A DNA stretch of 64,000 nucleotides, from contig NZ_LT222319.1 of the NCBI RefSeq assembly GCF_900074915.1, forward strand, positions 186,001 to 250,000, given 5' to 3'. Both the position numbers and the translations under genes were made by a program. Under the pieces are notes generated by a model. It saw nothing but the letters and a program-made list of their open reading frames with translations, searched no databases and had not been told where the DNA came from. The stretch comes from Pseudomonas cerasi. GTDB lineage: Bacteria > Pseudomonadota > Gammaproteobacteria > Pseudomonadales > Pseudomonadaceae. Of the stretch, positions 1 through 9,756 are shown piece after piece. Within the stretch, counting starts at the first letter, position 1; each line of letters opens with the position of its first letter.

Positions 1-1
1 T

Positions 2-667
2 GCACTAACGACTGTCGAGAAAAGCACCTCCGCCACGACTTTAAACTCCAGCCTGAAAGAACTTGATTCTGCATCTGCTATTGACGGTGCCACCTTCTCG
101 ACATTGTCCCGTCAATTAAGTAGTAGTGCCGCACGAGCTCAGGCTCGCGACAGCAGTCTTGACTTCAAAAGCCTGGGGGGCTTGGCAAAAAATATTAGTG
201 ATAAAGTTGCAGGCAACAGCTATTACGCCAATAGAAAACTGCACGACGCAGAGATTCCGGATACGGACGACCCTGCATTGCTCGAAAGAGCCGTGCAAGC
301 GACTTCGTTCAACAACGGGGCAGGAAAAAACCCATTCGCGGGTTTATCTCAGGATCAACTGAGGTTGATTATTTATGACGAGGGTGGCGACTTCACAATA
401 AACGAAAGAAATGCTGCTTACTCCGAAAACTACTCTCAAGAGCAAGTATGGAAAAGGGGCATATGCCAAAGGTATACCGACGAATACAACGAAACCGGCA
501 AAAGTACTCAAACGCTGGTCATGCTTCTCGCCCATTACGATCAGCTGCCACCCATAGAAAAAGCCCAATACCCCGCCCATTACGCCGCCAACATTACATC
601 GGGGGACAGCTCGGCGATGGACATTTTCAACACGCTGAAAAGCCAGTCAGGCACTCAGGGGACTTGA
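2..667 (+). CDS. Hypothetical protein, 3' part (5' end outside window)
   Basis: An open frame enters from the left edge and ends at the TGA at 665-667, giving 221 visible residues. The first in-frame initiator (TTG at 104) has no clear ribosome site, and the frame stays open upstream of it, so the gene most likely begins before the window. The protein is hydrophilic and rich in Ser, Ala and Asn, with no membrane segment or catalytic motif that I recognise. A surface or secreted role is possible but not shown. I do not recognise the family. Confidence 0.6.
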   Translation, partial: ALTTVEKSTSATTLNSSLKELDSASAIDGATFSTLSRQLSSSAARAQARDSSLDFKSLGGLAKNISDKVAGNSYYANRKLHDAEIPDTDDPALLERAVQATSFNNGAGKNPFAGLSQDQLRLIIYDEGGDFTINERNAAYSENYSQEQVWKRGICQRYTDEYNETGKSTQTLVMLLAHYDQLPPIEKAQYPAHYAANITSGDSSAMDIFNTLKSQSGTQGT

Positions 668-762
668 GCGCCTGTGACGGAGCACGCGGGTTCGCGTGCC
701 CTCTATGGCTGTCCGCGTTCTGCTGCATTGCGGTTCGCCGACACCGCTGCGGTGTAGCCACG

Positions 763-1266
763 TCATTGTTCTTTCAGGCCCAGCACATAGAACTTGCTGT
801 CCACCGCGATCAACGGAAAGCTCGCAGGCAGGTCCTCCTTCGTGATCTCTCTAAAGCCGTGCTTTTCATAGAAGCGATGCGCAGCGTGAAACTTGTCGGT
901 CGTGCCCAGGAATACTTCGGTGACGCCTTTGCGAGTTGATTCCTCGATCAGGCGCTCGAGCAGTCTGGCTGCAACGGAGAATTCCCGGCCGCGAAACGGC
1001 GCGGCGACAAACATCTTGCGCAGTGCTGCCTGGCCTGCGCCGATGTCCCTGAGGCCGATGCTGCCGATGACCTGATCGTCTTGTACCGCGACCCAGAAAT
1101 CCCCTGTGCCGGTCTGGTAAAAGTCCGGAATCGCTTTCAGGTCAGGCTGGTCTTCGGCGGTGATGGGAATACCGAACTCTTCGCGCTGGATGGGCAGAAT
1201 CATCGCCGATACACCTTGCTCGTCGCTCGGCACGAAACGCCGTATCTGAATCCCGGTTACCCCCAC
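763..1266 (-). CDS. GNAT family N-acetyltransferase
   Basis: The protein has 167 residues with the GNAT fold order: an N-terminal IRRF strand, a central acetyl-CoA region (RKMFVAAPFRGREFSVAARL, a variant of the R/Q-x-x-G-x-G/A loop) and the late strand HRFYEKHGFREI. Such enzymes move an acetyl group from acetyl-CoA to an amine; the substrate cannot be told here. I chose the GTG at 1266 because AGGAGG lies six bases upstream (1273-1278). The longer ATG start at 1284 would put that ribosome site inside the coding region. It lies downstream of pckA on the same strand, separated by two hairpins, so it is probably transcribed on its own. Confidence 0.85.
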   Translation of the reverse strand: MGVTGIQIRRFVPSDEQGVSAMILPIQREEFGIPITAEDQPDLKAIPDFYQTGTGDFWVAVQDDQVIGSIGLRDIGAGQAALRKMFVAAPFRGREFSVAARLLERLIEESTRKGVTEVFLGTTDKFHAAHRFYEKHGFREITKEDLPASFPLIAVDSKFYVLGLKEQ

Positions 1267-1312
1267 AACACACCTCCTGGCCATCGTTCTCAGTGGAAAT
1301 CAGTATTCCAGA

Positions 1313-1381
1313 CAAGCAAACGCCCCGACAAGTCGAGGCGTTTGCTTGAGCATTTTCGAGGGTCACACGGGCGTGTGACCC
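1313..1381 (-). terminator. Two hairpins downstream of pckA
   Basis: Just past the pckA stop is a 10-bp perfect stem (GGGTCACACG with CGTGTGACCC, 1360-1381, 2-base loop). A second 12-bp stem follows (CAAGCAAACGCC with GGCGTTTGCTTG, 1313-1348). Neither has a long T run, so these are terminator-like structures that probably end pckA mRNA. Confidence 0.5.
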
Positions 1382-1394
1382 TGAAGATGTTTAA

Positions 1395-3026
<1,632 letters not shown>

Positions 3027-3118
3027 TTATGCCAGAAATGCCCGGAAATGGTAGGACCCTCCTGTCAGAACAGCATTACAGGGGCCCACACCGTATTCTG
3101 AGGCCCTTTACGCGATGA

Positions 3119-4021
3119 TTAATGGCGCGTGTCAGATGGCGAATCGACACCGCCGCCAGCAAACAGCTGCGCGACGTCAGTGGCATCGAACAGATAGCGT
3201 TCGTTGCAGAACTGGCAGTCGATCTCGATCGTACCGCTGTGCTCGATAACCAATTGCTGCGCGTCCTCCAGCCCGAGACTGACCAGCGCATTGGCAGATC
3301 GTTCGCGAGAGCAACTGCAACGGAAGCAGATCGGTTGAATATCGAACAGGCGAACCGGGTCTTCGTGAAACAGGCGATGCAGGATGGTCTGGTTATCCAG
3401 ACTCAGCATTTCTTCGGCCGTGAGGGTGTTGGCCAGGGTGATGACATGCTCCCAGTTGGCATCACGCTCTTCAGCGTCGGTGATCTGCGCGGCAGGCAAT
3501 TGTTGCAGCAGCAAGCCACGCGCACGGTGACTGTCAGCCTTGAGCCAGAAACGCGAACCCAACTGCTCGGACATCACGAAGTAGTTGGAGAGGCTTTCCG
3601 ACAAGTCGACCCCGTCCAGCGCCACGATGCCCTGATAACGCTGGCCCTGGCGCGGGTCGACGGTCAGCGCCAGCGATCCGTCAGGCATCATGTCCTGAAG
3701 GCCCGCGCCGGGGTTGATCAGCGATTCGTCGTAGCGAGCGATGCCACGCAACTCACGCTCGCTGGAGCACTCGACCATCAGCAATGGCACTGCGCCGCTG
3801 GAGCGAGCCTGCAGGATCAACAGGCCGTCGAATTTGAGGGTGCCGACGAGCAGCGCAGCCGCCGCCATCAGTTCGCCGAGCAACTGCGCGACCGGCTCCG
3901 GATAGGGATGCTTGGCGAGCACTTCGGCGTAACTGCGCTCCAGAGCAACCAGTTCTCCGCGAACGTCGCTTTCGTCGAAGATGAAGCGCTGGGTGAAATC
4001 GATGTCCGGGAAATCATGCAT
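3119..4021 (-). CDS. hslO: Redox-regulated chaperone Hsp33
   Basis: Hsp33 is a holdase that is activated when oxidation releases zinc from four cysteines. Those cysteines are present near the C terminus as FRCSCSRER and CQFCNERY. The 300-residue length from the ATG at 4021 matches the family; the open frame runs further upstream but the extra 47 residues are atypical. It lies directly downstream of hslR on the same strand, the usual hslR-hslO pairing in gammaproteobacteria, and a shared heat-shock role is expected. Confidence 0.96.
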   Translation of the reverse strand: MHDFPDIDFTQRFIFDESDVRGELVALERSYAEVLAKHPYPEPVAQLLGELMAAAALLVGTLKFDGLLILQARSSGAVPLLMVECSSERELRGIARYDESLINPGAGLQDMMPDGSLALTVDPRQGQRYQGIVALDGVDLSESLSNYFVMSEQLGSRFWLKADSHRARGLLLQQLPAAQITDAEERDANWEHVITLANTLTAEEMLSLDNQTILHRLFHEDPVRLFDIQPICFRCSCSRERSANALVSLGLEDAQQLVIEHSGTIEIDCQFCNERYLFDATDVAQLFAGGGVDSPSDTRH

Positions 4022-4198
4022 AGGTAGGAAAGGTATCTGAAGTAATGACAATGGATGGCACGCGGCTGAGCAAACGCCGTCCGGCACTCGAAAGCGCCGT
4101 GGGCCATGCGGATTGACCGGCATTTTAGGAGCTATCCGGTGCGCTTCCAAGCTGGATGGCACTTCGGACTGATAGCCGGAGCTGCCCGGTGCAGTGTT

Positions 4199-4605
4199 TC
4201 AGTCGTTGCTCTGGCTGGCGCGGAAACCGAAAAGTTCCCGGCGTTGCTTCTTGGTCGGCTTTCCGTCGGTGGTTACTCCCAGGTTGCCGGCCTTGCGCTG
4301 AGCCGCCGCGTTCTCGCGTCTGGCGATGCTATCGGGCGTCTCGTGATACAGCGTTTGAGCCTCTGGCGCGCCACGCCGAACGATGGATAATGCCTCGACC
4401 ACCACCGTGCGGTCGTCGAAGCCCATGCGAATCTGAAACTCGTCACCGATACGCGGCTCTTGCCGGGCTTGCAACGTTCGCCGCGACAGTGCACCTTGCC
4501 GCTTTCAATAGCCGCTTTGGCCAGCGCACGTGTTTTGAAAAAGCGCGCGGCCCAGAGCCATTTATCCAGGCGGACCTTATCGTCTTCTTCTGGCTTTTGC
4601 GCCAT
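4199..4605 (-). pseudogene. hslR: Heat-shock ribosome-binding protein Hsp15, frameshifted
   Basis: HslR (about 133 aa) is an S4-domain protein that binds free 50S subunits carrying nascent chains. The N-terminal S4 part (VRLDKWLWAARFFKTR, then GKVHCRGERCKPGK) is read from the ATG at 4605. The C-terminal part (RIGDEFQIRMGFDD onward to the stop at 4199) is in a different frame. The frames meet near 4457-4461, where the minus strand reads GGCAAGAGCCG; one extra G would give GGCAAGGAGCCG and restore a 135-residue protein. This is a single-base loss or a sequencing error. If real, the protein is cut after the S4 domain and runs into 59 unrelated residues. Confidence 0.85.
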
Positions 4606-4776
4606 TTGAATTCCTCATCAATGTGACAGTCTGAACTTTACCAGGCCAGATAAACAAAGCGACGGCACACGCTGGCCCCCTTTTTCTGCGCCGCCATGAA
4701 CATGAAGTAACCGATATGTACTTGTCAAAAACAGCTATTCATCTTTTTATTGCCCCACACCTAAATGGAGCGCGAC

Positions 4777-5559
4777 GTGACCGATTTTCCAACTTCGTTG
4801 ACCGCCCCTAGAAAAGGGTGTGCTGGATGCACTGGCAGTCCAGAGCTGGATTTCTCGTTTGACTACGCCTATCAGCCGATCGTGAACCTTCACGACCAGT
4901 CGATTTTCGCTCATGAGGCGCTGGTTCGCGGGCCTAATGGCGAGGGCGCAATGTCAGTCCTGAGTCAGGTCACCGACCAGAACCGCTATCGATTCGATCA
5001 AAGCTGTCGCACCACCGCCATTGCTGGTGCCGCGAAACTGGGCATGACCGAGCGTCTCTCGATCAACTTCTTGCCCAACGCCGTGTATCGTCCCGAGCTG
5101 TGCATCCGCAGTACGCTGGAGGCCGCCAGGCAACACAACTTCCCTATCGAGCGTTTGATTTTCGAAACCATCGAAAGCGAACATGTGAACAACAACGGTC
5201 ATTTGAGCAACATTCTGCGCGAGTATCGCGAGTTCGGCTTCATGACCGCCATCGATGATTTCGGGGCCGGGTATTCCGGGCTGACGCTGCTCGCGGATTT
5301 TCAACCCGACCTGATAAAGCTCGACATGAACCTGATCCGCGACATTCACCGCAATCGCGCGCGTCAGTCCATTGTTCGTGGGGTTGTCACAATGTGTTCG
5401 GACTTGGGGATTAAGCTGATTGCCGAAGGTATAGAGCAGGTGGAGGAGCGGGACTTTCTCGCCGACTGCGGCATTTCCCTGATGCAGGGTTATCTGTTTG
5501 CAAAACCTGCATTCAAAGCCCTGGCCCGGATAAGTCCCGAGGCCTGGCAGAAGTCTTGA
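4777..5559 (+). CDS. rimA: EAL-domain c-di-GMP phosphodiesterase RimA
   Basis: The 260-residue protein is essentially one EAL domain: YQPIVNL and HEALVRG (the EAL motif), IFETIES, DDFGAGYSGL, LIKLDM, AEGIEQ and QGYLFAKP. The metal-binding and catalytic positions appear intact, so hydrolysis of c-di-GMP is expected. I prefer the GTG at 4777 because GGAG lies six bases before it; an in-frame ATG at 4765 is the alternative. It is the first gene of rimA-rimB-rimK. Work on this operon in P. fluorescens (established knowledge) ties RimA and c-di-GMP to control of RimK glutamation of ribosomal protein S6. Confidence 0.9.
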   Translation: MTDFPTSLTAPRKGCAGCTGSPELDFSFDYAYQPIVNLHDQSIFAHEALVRGPNGEGAMSVLSQVTDQNRYRFDQSCRTTAIAGAAKLGMTERLSINFLPNAVYRPELCIRSTLEAARQHNFPIERLIFETIESEHVNNNGHLSNILREYREFGFMTAIDDFGAGYSGLTLLADFQPDLIKLDMNLIRDIHRNRARQSIVRGVVTMCSDLGIKLIAEGIEQVEERDFLADCGISLMQGYLFAKPAFKALARISPEAWQKS

Positions 5560-5575
5560 GAAGTACGGAATCACA

Positions 5576-6052
5576 TTGAAGACATTCGATCATCTGACAG
5601 TCATCGGCCTGCGCGAGTGGGTGGCGCTCCCCGATCTGGGGGTGGCAGGCCTGCGGGCAAAAATCGATACCGGTGCGAGCACGTCGAGTCTGCATGCCAC
5701 GGAAATCGAACCTTTTGAACGCGATGGCCAGAAATGGGTGCGCTTTAACGCGCATCTTGGCACGGTGGTGCAGTTGCGCCATCGTCGCTGCGAGGCGCAA
5801 CTGGTTGCCATGAAAACCATTAAAAGCTCCAACGGTCAGGCGCAGGTGCGTTATGTCATTCGCACCACGCTGGCGCTTGGTGATCGTATCTGGCCGGTGG
5901 AATTCACACTGGCCTGCCGCAAGTCGATGCGTTATCGACTGCTGCTGGGTTCCAAGGCTCTGATCGACGGCCAGCTGGTGGTCAATCCGGGCATAACTTA
6001 CGTACAAGACAAGCCGGTGTTCCCGGCCTCTACTTCCTCAGGTGTTGCATGA
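5576..6052 (+). CDS. rimB: Retropepsin-like aspartic protease RimB
   Basis: This 158-residue member of the ATP-dependent zinc protease/RimB family carries the aspartic-protease-like motif [11 protein letters not shown] near the N terminus and LLGSKAL near the C terminus. The partner genes imply that it trims glutamate tails added by RimK. The start is a TTG at 5576 with a weak ribosome site. No ATG lies upstream in frame within the short 16-bp gap after rimA, so translational coupling is likely. Its stop overlaps the rimK start (ATGA). Confidence 0.88.
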   Translation: MKTFDHLTVIGLREWVALPDLGVAGLRAKIDTGASTSSLHATEIEPFERDGQKWVRFNAHLGTVVQLRHRRCEAQLVAMKTIKSSNGQAQVRYVIRTTLALGDRIWPVEFTLACRKSMRYRLLLGSKALIDGQLVVNPGITYVQDKPVFPASTSSGVA

Positions 6053-6954
6053 AGATCGCTGTGCTTTCGCGTAATCCGCGTCTGTATTCCACCCGTCGTC
6101 TGGTCGAAGCTGGCATTGAGCGTGGCCATGAGATGGTGGTGATCGACACCCTGCGCGCCTATATGAACATCGCCAGCCACAAGCCGCAGATCCATTACCG
6201 CGGCAAACCTCTGGAGGGCTTCGATGCGGTGATCCCGCGCATCGGTGCTTCGGTGACTTTCTATGGCTGTGCGGTGTTGCGTCAGTTTGAAATGATGGGC
6301 GTGTTTCCGCTCAATGAATCGGTCGCCATTGCCCGTTCGCGGGACAAGCTGCGCTCGTTGCAACTCCTGTCACGCCGGGGGATCGGCTTGCCGGTCACCG
6401 GTTTCGCTCACTCGCCCGACGACATTCCCGACCTGATCCAGATGGTCAACGGCGCGCCGCTGGTCATCAAGGTGCTTGAAGGCACTCAGGGGATCGGCGT
6501 GGTGCTGTGCGAAACGGCCACGGCGGCCGAATCGGTGATCGAAGCCTTCATGGGCCTCAAGCAGGACATCATGGTTCAGGAGTACATCAAGGAAGCGGGC
6601 GGCGCCGACATTCGCTGCTTCGTGGTCGGTGACAAGGTCATTGCCTCGATGAAGCGTCAGGCCAAACCGGGCGAGTTTCGCTCCAACCTGCACCGCGGTG
6701 GCAGCGCCAGCCTGATCAAGATCACGCCTGAAGAGCGCATGACCGCGTTGCGTGCAGCCAAGGTCATGGGGCTGAGCGTGGCGGGTGTGGATATCCTGCG
6801 TTCCAATCACGGCCCTCTGGTGATGGAGGTCAACTCCTCGCCTGGCCTGGAAGGCATTGAAGTGACCACCAGCAAGGACGTGGCCGGGATGATCATCGAG
6901 TACCTCGAGAAAAACAGCGGCCCGCACATGACCCGTACCAAAGGTAAGGGCTGA
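6049..6954 (+). CDS. rimK: Ribosomal protein S6 modification glutamate ligase RimK
   Basis: This 301-residue ATP-grasp ligase adds glutamates to the C terminus of ribosomal protein S6. Visible features are the N-terminal RimK preATP-grasp domain ([18 protein letters not shown]), the ATP-grasp lysine strand [20 protein letters not shown], the [22 protein letters not shown] block and the metal-binding [12 protein letters not shown]. The length equals the usual 301 residues. It overlaps rimB by four bases and closes the rimABK operon, which couples c-di-GMP level to ribosome modification. Confidence 0.97.
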   Translation: MKIAVLSRNPRLYSTRRLVEAGIERGHEMVVIDTLRAYMNIASHKPQIHYRGKPLEGFDAVIPRIGASVTFYGCAVLRQFEMMGVFPLNESVAIARSRDKLRSLQLLSRRGIGLPVTGFAHSPDDIPDLIQMVNGAPLVIKVLEGTQGIGVVLCETATAAESVIEAFMGLKQDIMVQEYIKEAGGADIRCFVVGDKVIASMKRQAKPGEFRSNLHRGGSASLIKITPEERMTALRAAKVMGLSVAGVDILRSNHGPLVMEVNSSPGLEGIEVTTSKDVAGMIIEYLEKNSGPHMTRTKGKG

Positions 6955-7411
6955 CGGGTCCCGCACCCGTTCAGATTGCTCGGGCCGGCGTTCTGTCTGC
7001 GGACAGACTGGCCTGGGCTCTCAGCTACCGTACATCAGGTAAATAGGCCTGGTAGTCGAGTCCGGGTCTTTGCATCGCGTCTTTGTATCCGTATTCCCCT
7101 GTTCAGCTTAAGGCGACGTAATAGCCAGCTTCGCGCCGAATAGCCATCCTCCCGCGTGACATAAATCAACACATTTCTCCCGTATTTGTATGCCGATCAT
7201 GCATGAGGTAGTCGTTTACGGCATTAGACGTATACGCGCGCCATGGGAATAGTTGCGACGTTTTTCGCCTGCTACAGAGCTGGGATGCTCGTCTGCGGTG
7301 ACCTTCTCGGGACATTTCCAAAGGGAGCTTCTGCCCCGAAACTGCTGTGAAAAAGCAGCTCGGCGCATTGGTTTTGGACGTGCCCAAGCCACTTTGAACA
7401 AGGGTAATAAT
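6955..7411. other. Intergenic region between rimK and gltP
   Basis: The stretch of 457 bp has no convincing gene. Open frames across it lack ribosome sites and coding character. It must hold the rimK operon end and the gltP promoter, but no clear terminator or -35/-10 pair stands out. Confidence 0.5.
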
Positions 7412-8743
7412 ATGAAGAAGGCAAAGCTGAGTCTGGCCTGGCAGATTCTGATCGGACTGGTACTGGGTATCGCTGTGGGGGCGTTACTCAATCATTTCAG
7501 CGCAGAAAAGGCCTGGTGGATCACCAACATCCTGCAGCCCGCAGGCGATATCTTCATTCGTCTGATCAAGATGATCGTTATCCCTATCGTTGTTGCCTCG
7601 CTGATCGTCGGCATCGCGGGTGTGGGCGATGCCAAGAAGTTGGGGCGTATCGGTCTCAAGACCATCCTCTATTTCGAAGTCGTCACCACTATCGCGATTC
7701 TGGTGGGCCTGGTGCTGGCCAACGTGTTCCATCCGGGCACCGGCATCGACATGAGCACCCTGGGCACCGTTGATATCTCCAAGTATCAGCAGACTACGGC
7801 CGAGGTTCAGCACGATCACGCATTTATCGCGACCATTCTCAACCTGATCCCATCCAACATCTTCGCTGCCATGGCGCGTGGCGAGATGCTGCCGATCATC
7901 TTCTTCTCAGTGCTGTTCGGTTTGGGGCTTTCCAGCCTGCAGGCCGAGGTCCGTGAGCCGCTGGTGAAACTGTTTCAGGGTGTCTCGGAAACCATGTTCA
8001 AGGTCACTCACATGATCATGAACTACGCGCCGATCGGCGTGTTTGCCCTGATTGCGGTGACTGTCGCCAACTTCGGCTTCGCCTCCCTGTTGCCGCTCGC
8101 CAAGCTGGTGATTCTGGTTTATGTGGCCATCGCCTTCTTCGCCTTTGTGGTGCTGGGGTTGATCGCTCGTGCATTCGGCTTTTCGGTCATCAAGCTGATG
8201 CGCATCTTCAAGGACGAGCTGATTCTGTCCTACTCCACCGCCAGCTCCGAAACCGTGCTGCCACGCGTGATCCAGAAGATGGAAGCGTATGGCTCGCCGA
8301 AGGCGATCTGCAGCTTCGTGGTGCCTACGGGCTACTCGTTCAACCTCGACGGCTCGACGCTCTATCAGAGCATCGCAGCGATCTTCATCGCTCAGTTGTA
8401 CGGCATCGACCTGTCGATTGGCGCGCAGTTGATGCTGGTACTGACCCTGATGGTCACCTCCAAAGGCATCGCGGGTGTGCCAGGCGTTTCCTTCGTCGTG
8501 CTGCTGGCGACCCTGGGCAGTGCCGGTATTCCACTGGAAGGCCTGGCATTCATCGCCGGTGTCGACCGGATCATGGACATGGCGCGTACCGCCTTGAACG
8601 TGATCGGCAATGCGCTGGCAGTGCTGGTCATTTCGCGCTGGGAAGGCATGTACGACGATGCCAAGGGCGAACGCTACTGGGAATCCCTGCCGCACTGGCG
8701 CAGCAAAGAGCCTGTACCGATGGGCCAGCCGACAGCGGACTGA
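7412..8743 (+). CDS. gltP: Glutamate/aspartate:proton symporter
   Basis: This is a 443-residue inner-membrane transporter of the dicarboxylate/amino acid:cation symporter family. It has many hydrophobic helices, the serine-rich hairpin YSTASSETVLPRV, the conserved GYSFNLDGSTLYQ segment and the MVTSKGIAGVPG hairpin before the last helices. The start at 7412 has AGGGT upstream, and the 53 residues encoded before it in the open frame look non-coding. It takes up glutamate or aspartate. A strong terminator follows, so it is likely a single-gene unit. Confidence 0.94.
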   Translation: MKKAKLSLAWQILIGLVLGIAVGALLNHFSAEKAWWITNILQPAGDIFIRLIKMIVIPIVVASLIVGIAGVGDAKKLGRIGLKTILYFEVVTTIAILVGLVLANVFHPGTGIDMSTLGTVDISKYQQTTAEVQHDHAFIATILNLIPSNIFAAMARGEMLPIIFFSVLFGLGLSSLQAEVREPLVKLFQGVSETMFKVTHMIMNYAPIGVFALIAVTVANFGFASLLPLAKLVILVYVAIAFFAFVVLGLIARAFGFSVIKLMRIFKDELILSYSTASSETVLPRVIQKMEAYGSPKAICSFVVPTGYSFNLDGSTLYQSIAAIFIAQLYGIDLSIGAQLMLVLTLMVTSKGIAGVPGVSFVVLLATLGSAGIPLEGLAFIAGVDRIMDMARTALNVIGNALAVLVISRWEGMYDDAKGERYWESLPHWRSKEPVPMGQPTAD

Positions 8744-8760
8744 TCTTCGCCAATGTACTG

Positions 8761-8792
8761 ACAAACCCCGGACCTCCGGGGTTTGTTGTTTT
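8761..8792 (+). terminator. Rho-independent terminator of gltP
   Basis: A perfect 11-bp stem (ACAAACCCCGG with CCGGGGTTTGT) and 4-base loop is followed by TGTTTT, 17 bp after the gltP stop. Confidence 0.9.
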
Positions 8793-8834
8793 CAGGTCGC
8801 CGGTTAGACTGCCTGCCTTACCTGAGGAGTGACC

Positions 8835-9110
8835 ATGACCGACGACATCGATAATGACGAAGAAGACTTTGCTGCCTCGACCCTGATCGAAGCCATCGAA
8901 AACCAGATCGAAGCCGGTAATCCGCCTGCAGCCAGAGCGGTCTTCAACATGCTGACCCTGGTGAACTATGAGCGTGAGGATATTCTGGAGATGATGGCCC
9001 ACGTGCTGGCTATCGAGATCGATGCCTTGCTGGAGCAGGACCGTCCGTTCGACACTCAATGGTATGAAGCAGCGCTGCGCGCCCTGCCCGACCTGCCGCC
9101 GGAAAAGTAA
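8835..9110 (+). CDS. Conserved hypothetical acidic protein
   Basis: The protein is small and strongly acidic (91 residues), beginning TDDIDNDEEDF, with a predicted all-helical body and no cysteine or catalytic motif. The ATG at 8835 has AGGAG five bases upstream; the GTG at 8829 overlaps that ribosome site and is less likely. I recognise it only as a protein conserved in Pseudomonas at this place, function unknown. Confidence 0.75.
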   Translation: MTDDIDNDEEDFAASTLIEAIENQIEAGNPPAARAVFNMLTLVNYEREDILEMMAHVLAIEIDALLEQDRPFDTQWYEAALRALPDLPPEK

Positions 9111-9326
9111 TCCTGCGCTCAGAGCATGCCAGCAAGATATATGCTGCAAACACCTCAGACGCTGACTACACTGCAAATGCCCCGCTGCCGCTTGATCCTC
9201 CGGGGCCACACGCCAAACCGGCTTTAACGGTCATCCAGAACCGACGAGCGCAGATCGGACACGTCGATTCCAGAGCACACCCACCAGCCGGTGAGGTCGT
9301 ACTACTACAAAAAGTCTGGAGTACCT

Positions 9327-9575
9327 ATGTCGTATACCCCTGAGTTGGTTGCCGAACTGGAAATCCTTGCACTGTTCAATCTGGGAAACACCCAGGAAGG
9401 CCTCAAAGTCCACCATGTAGCGGCACCCACGGCCGTCGCAGCAGCACAAAGACTCTTCGATAAAGGGCTGACGACCCAGGTCGATGGCGGTTATCTGACC
9501 AGCCTCGGGCTCGAGGCCGCCCAGCATGCCCAATCATTGCTGACCATCCTCAACGTCTCTAAACAAGCTGCCTGA
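9327..9575 (+). CDS. TIGR02647-family small protein
   Basis: The protein has 82 residues beginning SYTPELVAELEILALFNL and ending with GYLTSLGLEAAQHAQSLLTIL. The layout resembles a compact winged-helix-like fold of the pseudomonad TIGR02647 family, named from memory. The ATG at 9327 follows CTGGAGTACCT, a good ribosome site; residues encoded upstream (from 9291) are not conserved-looking. It is a single gene ahead of cyaA with a weak hairpin (9584-9614) after it. Function unknown. Confidence 0.75.
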   Translation: MSYTPELVAELEILALFNLGNTQEGLKVHHVAAPTAVAAAQRLFDKGLTTQVDGGYLTSLGLEAAQHAQSLLTILNVSKQAA

Positions 9576-9756
9576 CAGGCGCAGGGCCTGCGCACAAAAA
9601 AGCGTGGCAGGCCCTTCACTTATTCGAGCGCCAGTCGATACAGGACGTTGGCGCCAGAATAACCATCCGACCGGATCCGCTTCCCTCGGCTGCAAACCTT
9701 CTCCGCCATCTTTCTCGGTAATTCACGCCTGCACAGGCCAGATGCCTTGAGTTGCG

